Of a stretch of 23,371 nt of DNA, positions 7,547 through 16,707 are shown one piece after another. This DNA is from UBA6772 sp965183875 (GTDB lineage Bacteria; Bacteroidota; Bacteroidia; Flavobacteriales; UBA7430), in NCBI GenBank assembly GCA_965183875.1, contig CBCYMK010000008.1:1-23371 (forward strand). The letters are read 5' to 3'. Positions within the stretch are counted from its first letter, which is position 1; each line of letters starts with the position of its first letter. Made by a program: the position numbers and the translations under genes. The notes beneath the pieces are model-generated. The model did no database searches. It was not told where the DNA came from and saw nothing but the letters and a program-made list of their open reading frames with translations.

Positions 7547-8818
7547 TCTTCTTTAAGGATTTGATTGAACACTCTGCAATTTAAACATTTTCGTGGAATG
7601 CAGTAATGCTCATGCAAATGAATTAATGACTGAGATTTGTCAGCTGATTTAACCAAAACCAGGGCATCTTTAAAATAACGAATTATTTTATTATCCTCAG
7701 CACTAACTGTTTGATAAGCATCTACTACCCTACTCATCATTTCGGAGTCAGATTTTTGACGGGCATAAAAAAAACAGAAAGGCAGAATTGCATTAATTAA
7801 AATTATATCTAAGGTCGATTTCCCGAGCTCTTTATTCGTCTGTTTGGCCAACTTATCAAATACATAATGTGATTTCCAATAGTCGGACACTTGTAATTTA
7901 AAGAGCGGCAAAATTGATTTAGTATTTTTAAAATTGAATAATGCCTTAAATATTGAATCTGCCCTACTTATAAAATCAGCTAACTGAGAAATTCGTAAAC
8001 TCGGAAAAGAACCTGGTCGTAACCGGAAGAATTTCCACTGGGTAGCCGAAACAGCCCTCAACTTATATTTTGCACTTAAAAAAGCGTATTCAGCTTTTAA
8101 CATCTTCGGGTATTCACTTTGATAGCCTCTAGTTAACAAACCACTTTGACCGTACAAAAGAGCCTCCAACTGACTTCTATTGCCTTGGTGTTTTTGCAAT
8201 AATAAAAGCGGGCTTCTTTTTGCTAAATCTAACATCGACTCTGCGTTAATTTTTAAACCTAGAGCATAAGCAAGAAGCTGGTAAAAGCATTCTTTATAAC
8301 TCTCGTTAGATTCGGTGAACAGCTTTTGTATTACTGCCGTTTTAAACGCCAACCTTTCGAGCAGCAACTTTTCGCTGTATGAGGACCAAAACATACGATC
8401 TAGTTTCCCTATGGCGTAAGCACAGGGGAGATTAGAAATAGAATTATATAGGCTATCGTATTGGTGAAGGTACTTTTCGGGAATAAGGCCCTTTAATTTC
8501 ATGCAGGGTAAGACCGCGCCATTTTCTAATATTATTTCTTCATCATCCTGGTAAACAACATGCAAGACTACGGTGTTATAATTCTCATCAAATTGATGCT
8601 TGTGCTTTAACCAATCGGAGCTATTTACATGTAGCTCAACATCGCCAAACCAAAGGATAGAGTTGATTTTTATTTTGGCATTTAAAAAGTCTGGCCCAGC
8701 ATTTGATTATGTAAACTGCTTTATAAACCTGAATTGGTTCATTGTTGGTCGTTTGGAGATTGGAGAAGTCAAAGAGTTGAAATTTCCATATAAAATGTAG
8801 AAATTCTTCATTTATCAT
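7543..8818 (-). CDS. DUF2851 family protein, reading frame interrupted near the N-terminus
   Basis: A DUF2851 protein of about 424 residues if the frame is restored; function unknown. The N-terminal part (from ATG 8816-8818) reads MINEEFLHFIWKFQLFDFSN and runs in one frame to about 8716. The rest reads AGPDFLNAKIKI, then LWFGDVELHVNSSDWLKHKH in another frame from about 8700 on, ending at 7543. These are the expected conserved blocks of the family. Two one-base losses, GG to G at 8716 and AAAA to AAA at 8702-8704, would together explain the shift and restore KAGLHNQNAGPDF. It could be a sequence error or a real mutation. The C-terminus has a CIPRKCLNCRVFN cysteine cluster. It starts the unit that continues with PspC. 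Confidence 0.75.
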
Positions 8819-8856
8819 TATTCTATTATTTAATTATATCTCCCTAAAATACAAAA

Positions 8857-8882
8857 AATCCTGTTAAGAAATTAACAGGATT
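8857..8882 (-). terminator. Terminator after the SGNH-hydrolase-like gene
   Basis: A perfect 11-bp stem (8857-8867 with 8872-8882) with a TTTC loop on the minus strand, followed by a T-run (8857-8853). It lies 12 nt after the frame-restored stop at 8895-8897, which supports that stop as the true end of the gene. Confidence 0.85.
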
Positions 8883-8894
8883 GTATAACTAAAT

Positions 8895-10027
8895 TTATTG
8901 AATGATGTATTCTTTTTTCATAGCCTCAATAAAGCCATAGGGAAATCTATCAAGAGTTTCTTCGGTTGCTAATAGCAACACAAAATCTTTATCGTCGAAG
9001 GCTGTTCTCAAGTCTACTGATTCAATGCTTCTTTTTTTCCATCGCCGTAGACATTCTTAAAATAAAACCAGAATTGCGATCCATCGGCAAATGCATTTTC
9101 ATGTACTTTTGTACTCATAAAGGTCCAGTAATAACTATCGGAAATAGAAATCACTTTTGGTTTGGGAAGATCTGTGTGCTTCTGAAAGTCTATTGTTGGA
9201 TACGCCATCACATCATGTTTCCCATCCCAATAGTATAAATTCATTGCTTCGCATAGATCCGCATCTGTATACTTACAATCGTTACTTAACTCCATACTTT
9301 CAATATGGTAATTGATAGGTGCTACGGAACAGGTAGCTGCCATTAATTTAGAGATTGAATCTGCAGCAAGAAGCCCCCCATATATACTCCAATGAATTCC
9401 TCCTTTAGGATATAAAGGATATGGAGTGGTATCCTTCATATTCATGAATAATTTATTAAAATCTACATGAGGTATGGTAGACCGTTTTACAGACTCTGAA
9501 TAATACTCGTAATTAGAGATCTGCTTTGTTGACAAGTCGTAAGTAGAGGGAATAAACTCGGGTAAATACCAAGCTTTACTTGGCGCAAAAGCAATTAACA
9601 ACTCACAACCTTTGGTCAATAAGGTATCTCTAATTACCTCTAAATCTCTGACAATGGTATCGATTTTGTCGTCCCCCAAATAATCCAGTCCTAAATAAGA
9701 ATGTAGATAACCTGTGGTATATAAATAATCATCACTACCCTTTATGATGTACGCAGGGTTGATACGGTTATTTACTGAATAATTCCATTGGTTATGCACA
9801 CGTACCCACAAAGTTCTTAAGCCATTTTTAGCTTTAATATACTCTTCCGATAAATCTTGAAAAGCGCCATTATTCCAATTCTCAAAACTTAAAACAACCT
9901 CCTTAGGTTCTTTAATTGCTCCTTTTAGTTTGGCTATTCTTAGGGTAGGATACACATACTGAACTAGAGGGAATACTAGCAAGATGAGCATAAAAATAAA
10001 TAAGCGCTTATTTAGTTTATTTTCCAT
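8895..10027 (-). CDS. AlgJ/AlgX-like SGNH-hydrolase protein, probable frameshift at the C-terminus
   Basis: A membrane-anchored SGNH-type acetyltransferase-like protein; partner of MBOAT proteins in exopolysaccharide or glycan O-acetylation. It has an N-terminal membrane anchor (about 8-28), a GGIHWS block (209-214) and the nucleophile block ISDSYYW (295-301). As given, the frame stops at 9014 after 337 residues. One extra A in the A7 run at 9032-9038 continues it with RSIESVDLRTAFDDKDFVLL ... FPYGFIEAMKKEYIIQ to a stop at 8895-8897, just before the terminator. That tail resembles the usual family end. The Asp of the D-x-H-W motif known in AlgJ is Gly here (G210). Its ATG overlaps the MBOAT stop by one base (TAATG). 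Confidence 0.8.
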
Positions 10028-11451
10028 TAGAACCTAAAATATATAAAGGGATTAAAACCAGATGAAGCCACTGAACTTACAGAAAACCAAAAGATCAACA
10101 CAAAAACGGAAAGGGTAATCAATTTCTTTCTTCTTGAATATTGTAGTTGATATAATTTCTCTAGGTAAGTTTCACTATTTGGTACTACTGTGGAAAAAGA
10201 GAATAAAAAAGCGAATGGTAATAACAACCAGAATTCATTCTTAACTACAATCGTAATCGCTTCTGAAGTAAATGAGAACATTTTACTCAAATAAACGCCT
10301 GCATGCGATAAGGTGTTGGCTCTAAACAAAACCCATCCAACAATACTAATGAAAAAGGTTATTGGAATATTTATCAAACCTAATCTCTTAGTCAGCTTAA
10401 TTAAAAACAGTCTATCGAAAACTAAAAACAAACCATGAAAAGCGCCCCAAGTAATAAAGTTCCAGGAAGCACCATGCCATAAACCTGAGATTAAGAATAC
10501 AAGCCAAAGGTTAAAGTACAATCTAAAAGAGGAATTCACTCGATTTCCCCCAAGAGGGATGTAAAGATAATCACGCATCCAAGTTCCGAGTGTTATATGC
10601 CAGCGACGCCAAAACTCGGTAATATTTTTGGAGATGTACGGATTATTAAAATTCTCTGGAAAGGTAAAGCCCATAATTCGTCCTAAACCAATAGCCATAT
10701 CGGAATATCCTGAGAAATCGTAATAAATTTGGAAAGTGTAAGCAATAATTCCTACCCAGGCAGTAGCCGAATTTAAGTCACCCGCATTTAAAGCAAAAGC
10801 TTGATCGGCAACGGCAGCCATAGTATTGGCAATAATTACTTTTTTAGCCAATCCAATAATAAAGCGCATCAAGCCTGCCAACTTATTGTCGTAGGTTTCA
10901 TTGGCAGTTCTATCGTTTATCTCATCTGCAATGGTTGAGAAACGAACAATAGGTCCAGCAATCATTTGCGGGAACATTAAAATGTACACTAGATAATCTG
11001 TTAATTTATTCAGAGGAGCGTTTACCTTTCTATATACATCTATGGTATACGACAGCGATTGAAAAGTGAAGAATGAGATTCCGATCGGAAGAACAATCGT
11101 AGTCCATCCTACATTATCAAAGCCAATTGAACTGAAAGCAACATTCCAATTTTCAACAAAGAAATGAGCATATTTAAAGTAGAAGAGCAATCCTAGGTTT
11201 AAAAGTATTGAAGTCCATAACAGTAATAGCCTGCCATACTTAGCATCTATTTCAGCCATTGTTCGAACTACAAAATAGTTCAAAATCATTGACACTAATA
11301 GGGTACTAATAAATGTGGGCGCTCCCCAAGCGTAAAAGAAAACACTAAAAAGTAGAATTAATAAATTCTTGAACCTAGTAGGAGTGATCTGATAAGCCCA
11401 TAAGAATATAGGTAAGAATACAAATAGGAATATGTTGCTACTAAAGACCAT
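10027..11451 (-). CDS. MBOAT family O-acyltransferase (AlgI/DltB-like)
   Basis: A 474-residue polytopic membrane-bound O-acyltransferase. Diagnostic segments: PIGISFFTFQSLSYTIDVYR (122-141), YYDFSGYSDMAIGLGRIMGF (243-262), FWRRWHITLGTWMRDYLYIP (280-299) and the SGLWHGASWNF segment with the presumed catalytic H326. This is the AlgI/PatA-type group that moves acyl groups across the inner membrane for glycan acetylation together with a periplasmic SGNH protein. The SGNH gene follows directly, overlapping by one base. Upstream, the DUF4249 gene ends 10 nt before the ATG. No polysaccharide biosynthesis genes are nearby, so the acceptor is unknown. Confidence 0.93.
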   Translation of the reverse strand: MVFSSNIFLFVFLPIFLWAYQITPTRFKNLLILLFSVFFYAWGAPTFISTLLVSMILNYFVVRTMAEIDAKYGRLLLLWTSILLNLGLLFYFKYAHFFVENWNVAFSSIGFDNVGWTTIVLPIGISFFTFQSLSYTIDVYRKVNAPLNKLTDYLVYILMFPQMIAGPIVRFSTIADEINDRTANETYDNKLAGLMRFIIGLAKKVIIANTMAAVADQAFALNAGDLNSATAWVGIIAYTFQIYYDFSGYSDMAIGLGRIMGFTFPENFNNPYISKNITEFWRRWHITLGTWMRDYLYIPLGGNRVNSSFRLYFNLWLVFLISGLWHGASWNFITWGAFHGLFLVFDRLFLIKLTKRLGLINIPITFFISIVGWVLFRANTLSHAGVYLSKMFSFTSEAITIVVKNEFWLLLPFAFLFSFSTVVPNSETYLEKLYQLQYSRRKKLITLSVFVLIFWFSVSSVASSGFNPFIYFRF

Positions 11452-11461
11452 TGTTAATCTA

Positions 11462-12361
11462 TTATTCTATCACTAAAAGATACTGATCGGTAGTTTCAGC
11501 TACTAAGACCCCTAAACCATTTTGGATATTGGTAAAAACCTGTGTGGGTTCACCACCAAAAAAATCATCGGAATCAGACGAAGCCAAGCGCGATTTTTTA
11601 TAGAGATAATATTCCTCGGAAACATGCACCAATCGAAGATTAACAGAATTCACAAAACCCTCGTGCTCTGAGATGTCCGCCCAAAAATCTAACTTCAGCT
11701 GTTTTTCATTCCCATTAAATAGAGCATCAGTAAATAAGACATGCCCTCCCCAAAAAGTAAAATCTGAGTCGCCTACACCAGTTCCAAGACCAAAGGATTG
11801 ATCATTTGAATAGAACATTATAGGGTATGGATAATAGTAACCACTATCGATTAACTGTATAAAATAATAATTTCCTCGACTAGGATCATCTTCAAAACTG
11901 AAGCTTATTTGAAACTGATAGCCACTAAAAGACTCTGTTACATAGGAATCAATAGTGTCAACTTCAACATTCAAGATTGAGACTTCTACTGGGACTTCCA
12001 CCTGCGCTGTAACAGTTTCATACTTTTCATGACTCGCTTCTATAGTATAGACAGAACCATGCTTTGGATAGATAGCTTCAAACAAGTACCTACTGTTATA
12101 ATTTGATTCCAGCACGTAAACTGCTTCCGCTAAAAACACAGCATCTTCATAAATACGCACTGTAGCCTCACTAACAGGATTAATTGCCCCTACCTCGAAT
12201 GCTCCAAGGCTATGACTTAAGTGAACCGAAACCACACTATCCGGATTTAATACAGTATTTAAAACCAACACGGGCCTGTGCTCTTCAATATCTAGATCGA
12301 CAACTATATCACAAGCCTGAAAAGTAATAAGCAGTAGGAATAATTTAATACTATTTTTCAT
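11462..12361 (-). CDS. DUF4249 family lipoprotein-like protein
   Basis: A 299-residue protein starting MKNSIKLFLLLITFQACDIVVDLD: a signal peptide with a likely lipidation Cys at 17 and the CDIVVDLDIEEHRPVLVLN block that marks DUF4249. The remainder is beta-rich. These proteins are encoded beside TonB-dependent receptors in Bacteroidota, in the way SusD-like proteins are, and are thought to act at the outer membrane; the substrate is unknown. The lipobox (TFQAC) is not ideal. It starts 3 nt after the receptor gene's stop, so the two are coupled. Confidence 0.85.
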   Translation of the reverse strand: MKNSIKLFLLLITFQACDIVVDLDIEEHRPVLVLNTVLNPDSVVSVHLSHSLGAFEVGAINPVSEATVRIYEDAVFLAEAVYVLESNYNSRYLFEAIYPKHGSVYTIEASHEKYETVTAQVEVPVEVSILNVEVDTIDSYVTESFSGYQFQISFSFEDDPSRGNYYFIQLIDSGYYYPYPIMFYSNDQSFGLGTGVGDSDFTFWGGHVLFTDALFNGNEKQLKLDFWADISEHEGFVNSVNLRLVHVSEEYYLYKKSRLASSDSDDFFGGEPTQVFTNIQNGLGVLVAETTDQYLLVIE

Positions 12362-12364
12362 TGC

Positions 12365-14701
12365 TTAAAATTTAAAGTTATAAGTGATAGAAGGTATTAC
12401 AGGGAATAAAGAAATTTGCCTTGCTGTTTTTTGGCCATTATTATAGCCTAAATATACGAAGTATGGGTTTTTACGATTGTAGGCATTGTACAGACCAACA
12501 GAAACCGTTCGGGTTCCTCGTTTTTTTACTTTATGAAAATTAGCCGCTAAATCCATTCTATGGTAAGCGTTCATTCTACTAGAATTTTTCTTCCCGAAAT
12601 ACTCTATTGTATTGCCATACTCAACATTACCAAGAGACCAATAGGTAGCTTGTGGAAAACTAATCGCATTTCCTGTTCCATAAATCCAGGTAAATCCCAT
12701 GTCGAAATTCTCTGAAAATGTATGAGAAAGGACTACAGAAATGTCATGTCTTCTATCGTATTTATACGAATACCATTCTCCAAAGTTGATATTATTAAAA
12801 CGTCGATTTGCCCATGATAAAGTATAGCCAATCCAACCAGAAGTTTTCCCTTTTTTCTTTTGCAAGAAAACTTCCAAGCCATACGATTCTCCTTGTCCGC
12901 CAGTCTCGACTGTTTCTTGCCAATCTTGAAAACTTAAAAAGGAGGAGCCTTCTTTATAAGAAATTAAATCGGACATTGTTTTGTAATACCCTTCAACAGA
13001 AAGCTCATACATCCCCTCTTTTAAAACCCTAGATAGAGAAGCCGAAACTTGTTTAGACAACTGAGGCTTTACCTTATCTGTTGCAGGCACCCAAATATCG
13101 GTTGGTAAGCCAGCATCGGAATTAGTTAGTAAGTGAACATTTTGCTGCATTTCGGCATAAGACGCTTTTAATGCCCAGTCCTCGGTTATTAGATAACGAG
13201 CTTGAATGCGGGGTTGTAGACTCAAATAGTTTTTACCATTCACGTTAAACGCAGAAGCATGCAAACCTATATTCACTTTTAAACGTTCCCCAATTTTCAT
13301 ATCATCTTCTAGATACACAGAAATATCATCTGCATATATACGGTCTGAAAATACAAATGAGGTATCGAATGAATAGTAGTATTCTTCCTCGGACTCCTCT
13401 TCTTGTAAATCCATTTGCCCAGGAAAGAAAGTATGGTTCACATAGTTTAGTCCAAACTTTACATAGTGATTAGGATTGGGTAAATAGTCAAAATCTATAC
13501 GAGCCCCTAAATCTTCTATTCCCGAAAAAATACTTAAACATATAATTATACGATTCGTCGGAGGATGTGTACTCATCTGAGTTTTCCACATCGAACATAA
13601 ACTTACTGTAGGTAAGCATTGTATTACTAAAAAGCTTATCGCTAAATAAGTGATTCCAACGTAAAGAAGAGGTTGTATTACCCCATCCAACACCGAATTT
13701 GAATTTTTATTTTTCTCCAAAATCAGTATCCTTAAAGGAGGCATAAAAACGGTCATCTCCCAAATATGCACTCCAATACAAACGATCTTTATCGGAGAAT
13801 TTATAATTGAGTTTGGTGTTTAGATCATAAAAATAATAGCCCCCTCTTTCACCATCGCCTGCAGCCATAATAAAAGGTTGTGCTAAGGCATCGGCGTAGG
13901 TTCTACGCGCTGAAATAATAAAGGAGGATTTATCTTTTTGTAAGGGACCTTCTACTGTAAACCTGGAGGCTATAAGCCCCACCGACACATTCCCTTTATA
14001 CTCTTTCATATTCCCTTCTTTCATGTCTATTTCTAGAACAGAAGATAGTCGGCCACCAAAACGTGCAGGGAATCCTCCTTTGGTTAATCGCACATTCTTT
14101 ATGGCATCGGCATTAAAAACAGAGAAGAAACCAAAAAGGTGCGATGCATTATAAACGGGTACACCATCTAATAGAATTAAATTTTGATCGGCCCCCCACC
14201 ACGTACATAAAAGCCAGAAGTTCCTTCGGAACCCGACTGCACTCCGGGTAATAACTGAATAGCTTTTAATACATCTACCTCACCTAATAAAGCGGGCATA
14301 GATTTTATTTGCTCTACCGGGACATCAATTACTGAAGACTGAGTTCTTTGCACAATACTTTCCTCTCCTACTAAAGTAATTTCATTGAGTTCTAAAGCCG
14401 AAGACTCTAAGCTTATGTTTAGATGTATACTATTAGCAAGAGTGATCAATTTAGAATTCTTTTTATAACCAATAAAAGACATTTCTAAATTAAAGGTTGC
14501 ACTGGGAAGGGTAATACTATAAAAGCCAAAAGTGTTGGTTGTAGTACCTAAAGATAATTCTTTGGCTACTACATTTACTCCTACCATACGTTCTCCAGAA
14601 CTGGCATCTTCTACATAACCACTAATGGTGTATTTTTGAGCTAGTAACTGGCTAGAAGATAAAAGTAAAAAAAGCCCTACTAGACGGAGTAAATTTCTCA
14701 T
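12365..14701 (-). CDS. TonB-dependent receptor with CarboxypepD-reg-like domain, interrupted at several points
   Basis: An outer-membrane receptor of about 780 residues once frames are joined. The N-terminal part (14701-14177) has a signal peptide (about 1-21), a CarboxypepD_reg-like domain (24-100) and the plug start, ending in GFYVRGGG. A lost base at the G6 run 14192-14197 breaks the frame; restoring it gives ADQNLILLDGVPVYNASHLF. The middle part runs to an in-frame TAA at 13707-13709. The same frame goes on (FGVGWGNTTSSLRWNHL) to an A6 run (+ strand) at 13525-13530, where dropping one base gives KYFSGIEDLGARIDFDYLP and the barrel end at 12365. All expected receptor blocks exist, so it is either recently disrupted or carries sequence errors. 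The last residues (SITYNFKF) end in Phe, as usual for barrels. Confidence 0.8.
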
Positions 14702-14772
14702 TGAGAATGAATTGAATATTAAGGATTGAATTTAAAAATTAAATTTGAATTATGAATATTTATTTTTAAACC

Positions 14773-14797
14773 AAAAATCCCGCTTTCGCAGGATTTT
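14773..14797 (-). terminator. Terminator of the purM-prfA-pyrF unit
   Basis: A 10-bp stem (14774-14783 with 14788-14797, one G-T pair) with a GAAA tetraloop and a short T-run on the minus strand, starting 18 nt after the pyrF stop. Confidence 0.82.
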
Positions 14798-14815
14798 CTA
14801 AACTATAAATTATGC

Positions 14816-15634
14816 TTACAGGACATTCGCTTTAATTAGCTCCTGTTCCATTTGTACTTGGAGTTCTATTGCTTTCTCTCTAGCTTTTAAGGCAAAGTCT
14901 TTTTCTGAAGAAGCGTATATTATACCTCTAGAAGAATTTACTAAAAGACCACAGTCTTTACTCATTCCATACTTAGCAACTTCCTCTAGGCTTCCACCTT
15001 GAGCACCTACACCAGGAACTAATAAAAAGTGATTTGGAATTGTTTTTCTAATCTCAGCTAACCAATCGGCACGTGTAGCACCAACTACATACATCATATT
15101 AGAATCTGTTCCCCATTCAGAAGAAGTTTCTAATACTTGTTGGTAAAGTGGCTTACCATCAGATTCTATTAATTGAAAATCTTTCCCTCCAGCGTTAGAA
15201 GTCAAAGCCAATAAAATTACCCATTTGTTATCGTATACAAAAAAAGGTTGTACAGAATCTTTACCCATATAAGGTGCTACAGTAACAGAGTCGAAATCCA
15301 TATTCTCGAAGAATGCTTTCGCATACATCGATGAGGTATTTCCAATATCACCTCTTTTAGCATCGGCAATGGTAAAAATATCTTTTGGGATATAGTCTAA
15401 GGTCTTTTGTAAAGACTGCCATCCTTTAATCCCTAAAGACTCGTAAAAAGCCAAATTAGGTTTATAGGCAACACATAAATCTTTAGTCGCATCAATAATT
15501 TGCTTATTGAATTCGAAGATAGGGTCTTCGGCATCTAAAAGATGCTTAGGGATTTTGTCTAATGCAGTATCTAAACCAACACATAAGAAAGACTTCTTCG
15601 CTTTTATTTGAGCTACTAATTCTGCTCTAGTCAT
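14816..15634 (-). CDS. pyrF: Orotidine 5'-phosphate decarboxylase (type 2)
   Basis: A protein of about 272 residues converting OMP to UMP, the last step of de novo UMP synthesis. The catalytic DAKRGDIGNTS motif lies near residues 91-101, preceded by CVAYKPNLAFYES and followed by a VPGVGAQGGSLEEV phosphate-binding region. The length and motif fit the type 2 PyrF found in Bacteroidota. I chose ATG 15632-15634; a GTG one codon upstream (15635-15637) is also in frame. The start overlaps the prfA stop (TAG at 15627-15629) by 8 nt, so translation is coupled. Confidence 0.95.
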   Translation of the reverse strand: MTRAELVAQIKAKKSFLCVGLDTALDKIPKHLLDAEDPIFEFNKQIIDATKDLCVAYKPNLAFYESLGIKGWQSLQKTLDYIPKDIFTIADAKRGDIGNTSSMYAKAFFENMDFDSVTVAPYMGKDSVQPFFVYDNKWVILLALTSNAGGKDFQLIESDGKPLYQQVLETSSEWGTDSNMMYVVGATRADWLAEIRKTIPNHFLLVPGVGAQGGSLEEVAKYGMSKDCGLLVNSSRGIIYASSEKDFALKAREKAIELQVQMEQELIKANVL

Positions 15635-16706
15635 CACTACCTTCTTTTAAACGTTCCGCATTTTCGGCAACCGTTAGTTCTTCAATAATTTTATGAATGT
15701 CTCCATTCACAATATCACCTAAAGAATATAAAGTTAAACCAATACGGTGATCGGTAACTCTACCTTGAGGATAATTATAAGTACGAATTTTCGCAGAACG
15801 GTCTCCAGTAGAAACCATTGTTTTACGTTTACCAGCAATTTCTGCATTACGCTTAGCCAATTCGATTTCGAAAATACGAGATCTTAAAACTTGTAAGGCT
15901 TTAGCGTGGTTTTTAATTTGAGACTTCTGATCCTGACACTGTGCCACTACTCCAGAAGGAATATGTGTTAAACGAACAGCAGAATAAGTCGTATTTACCG
16001 ATTGCCCCCCAGGACCAGAAGAACAGTAAGTTTCTTTTTTAATGTCTTTATCGCTAATCTGTACATCAAACTCTTCGGCTTCTGGTAACACGACTACTGA
16101 TGCAGCAGAAGTATGCACTCTACCTTGAGTTTCTGTTTGAGGCACACGTTGTACACGGTGCACTCCCGATTCATATTTTAATGTACCGTATACATCATCT
16201 CCAGAAACGTTCATTACAATTTCCTTGTAACCACCGGCAGTACCATGGGTAACATCAACCAATTCTGTACGCCATTTTTTATTTTCACAGTAACGAGTAT
16301 ACATTCGGTATAAATCACCTGCAAAAATACTCGCCTCATCACCACCGGCACCGGCACGAATTTCAACCACTGCATTTTTAGAATCTTCGGGATCTTTAGG
16401 AATAAGAAGTACTTTAATTACTTCTTCCATTTCGGCTTTTTTAGGAGTGGATTCATCCAATTCCATACGTGCCATCTCCTTCATTTCAGCATCGTCTTCT
16501 GTTGCCAAAATCTCATTCGATTCATCAATATTATCACAAACGGTTTTGTATGCTATATACGCATCTACAATTGGATTAAGGTCTTTGTATTCCTTATTCA
16601 ACTGTACATAACGCTTCATATCGTTCATTACTTCGGGTTCGATAATTTGCTGTGCAACATCATCGAAACGAAGTTTAATCATTGCTAATTTATCTAGTAG
16701 TGCCAT
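15627..16706 (-). CDS. prfA: Peptide chain release factor 1
   Basis: A 359-residue class I release factor. The peptidyl-tRNA hydrolysis motif is G233-G234-Q235 within SGPGGQSVN. The stop-codon recognition tripeptide is PQT (189-191), the RF1-type P-x-T rather than the SPF of RF2, so it should read UAA and UAG. Length is normal. Its ATG lies 1 nt after the purM stop, and its own stop is inside the pyrF start region. Confidence 0.97.
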   Translation of the reverse strand: MALLDKLAMIKLRFDDVAQQIIEPEVMNDMKRYVQLNKEYKDLNPIVDAYIAYKTVCDNIDESNEILATEDDAEMKEMARMELDESTPKKAEMEEVIKVLLIPKDPEDSKNAVVEIRAGAGGDEASIFAGDLYRMYTRYCENKKWRTELVDVTHGTAGGYKEIVMNVSGDDVYGTLKYESGVHRVQRVPQTETQGRVHTSAASVVVLPEAEEFDVQISDKDIKKETYCSSGPGGQSVNTTYSAVRLTHIPSGVVAQCQDQKSQIKNHAKALQVLRSRIFEIELAKRNAEIAGKRKTMVSTGDRSAKIRTYNYPQGRVTDHRIGLTLYSLGDIVNGDIHKIIEELTVAENAERLKEGSDD

Positions 16707-16707
16707 A

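Noticed and set aside
8600..8800. Plus-strand open frame of 66 codons
   Set aside because: It is opposite the DUF2851 N-terminus, which has clear family similarity; other plus-strand frames here are likewise opposite real genes.
13560..13771. The first ~70 codons of the frame that ends at 12365 as a real N-terminus
   Set aside because: They overlap the receptor's middle part in another frame, look random, and the receptor blocks are found in the other frame.
14702..14772. TTTG and TAATTC as a promoter of the TonB receptor unit
   Set aside because: The -7 match is poor in a very AT-rich stretch; cannot be supported.
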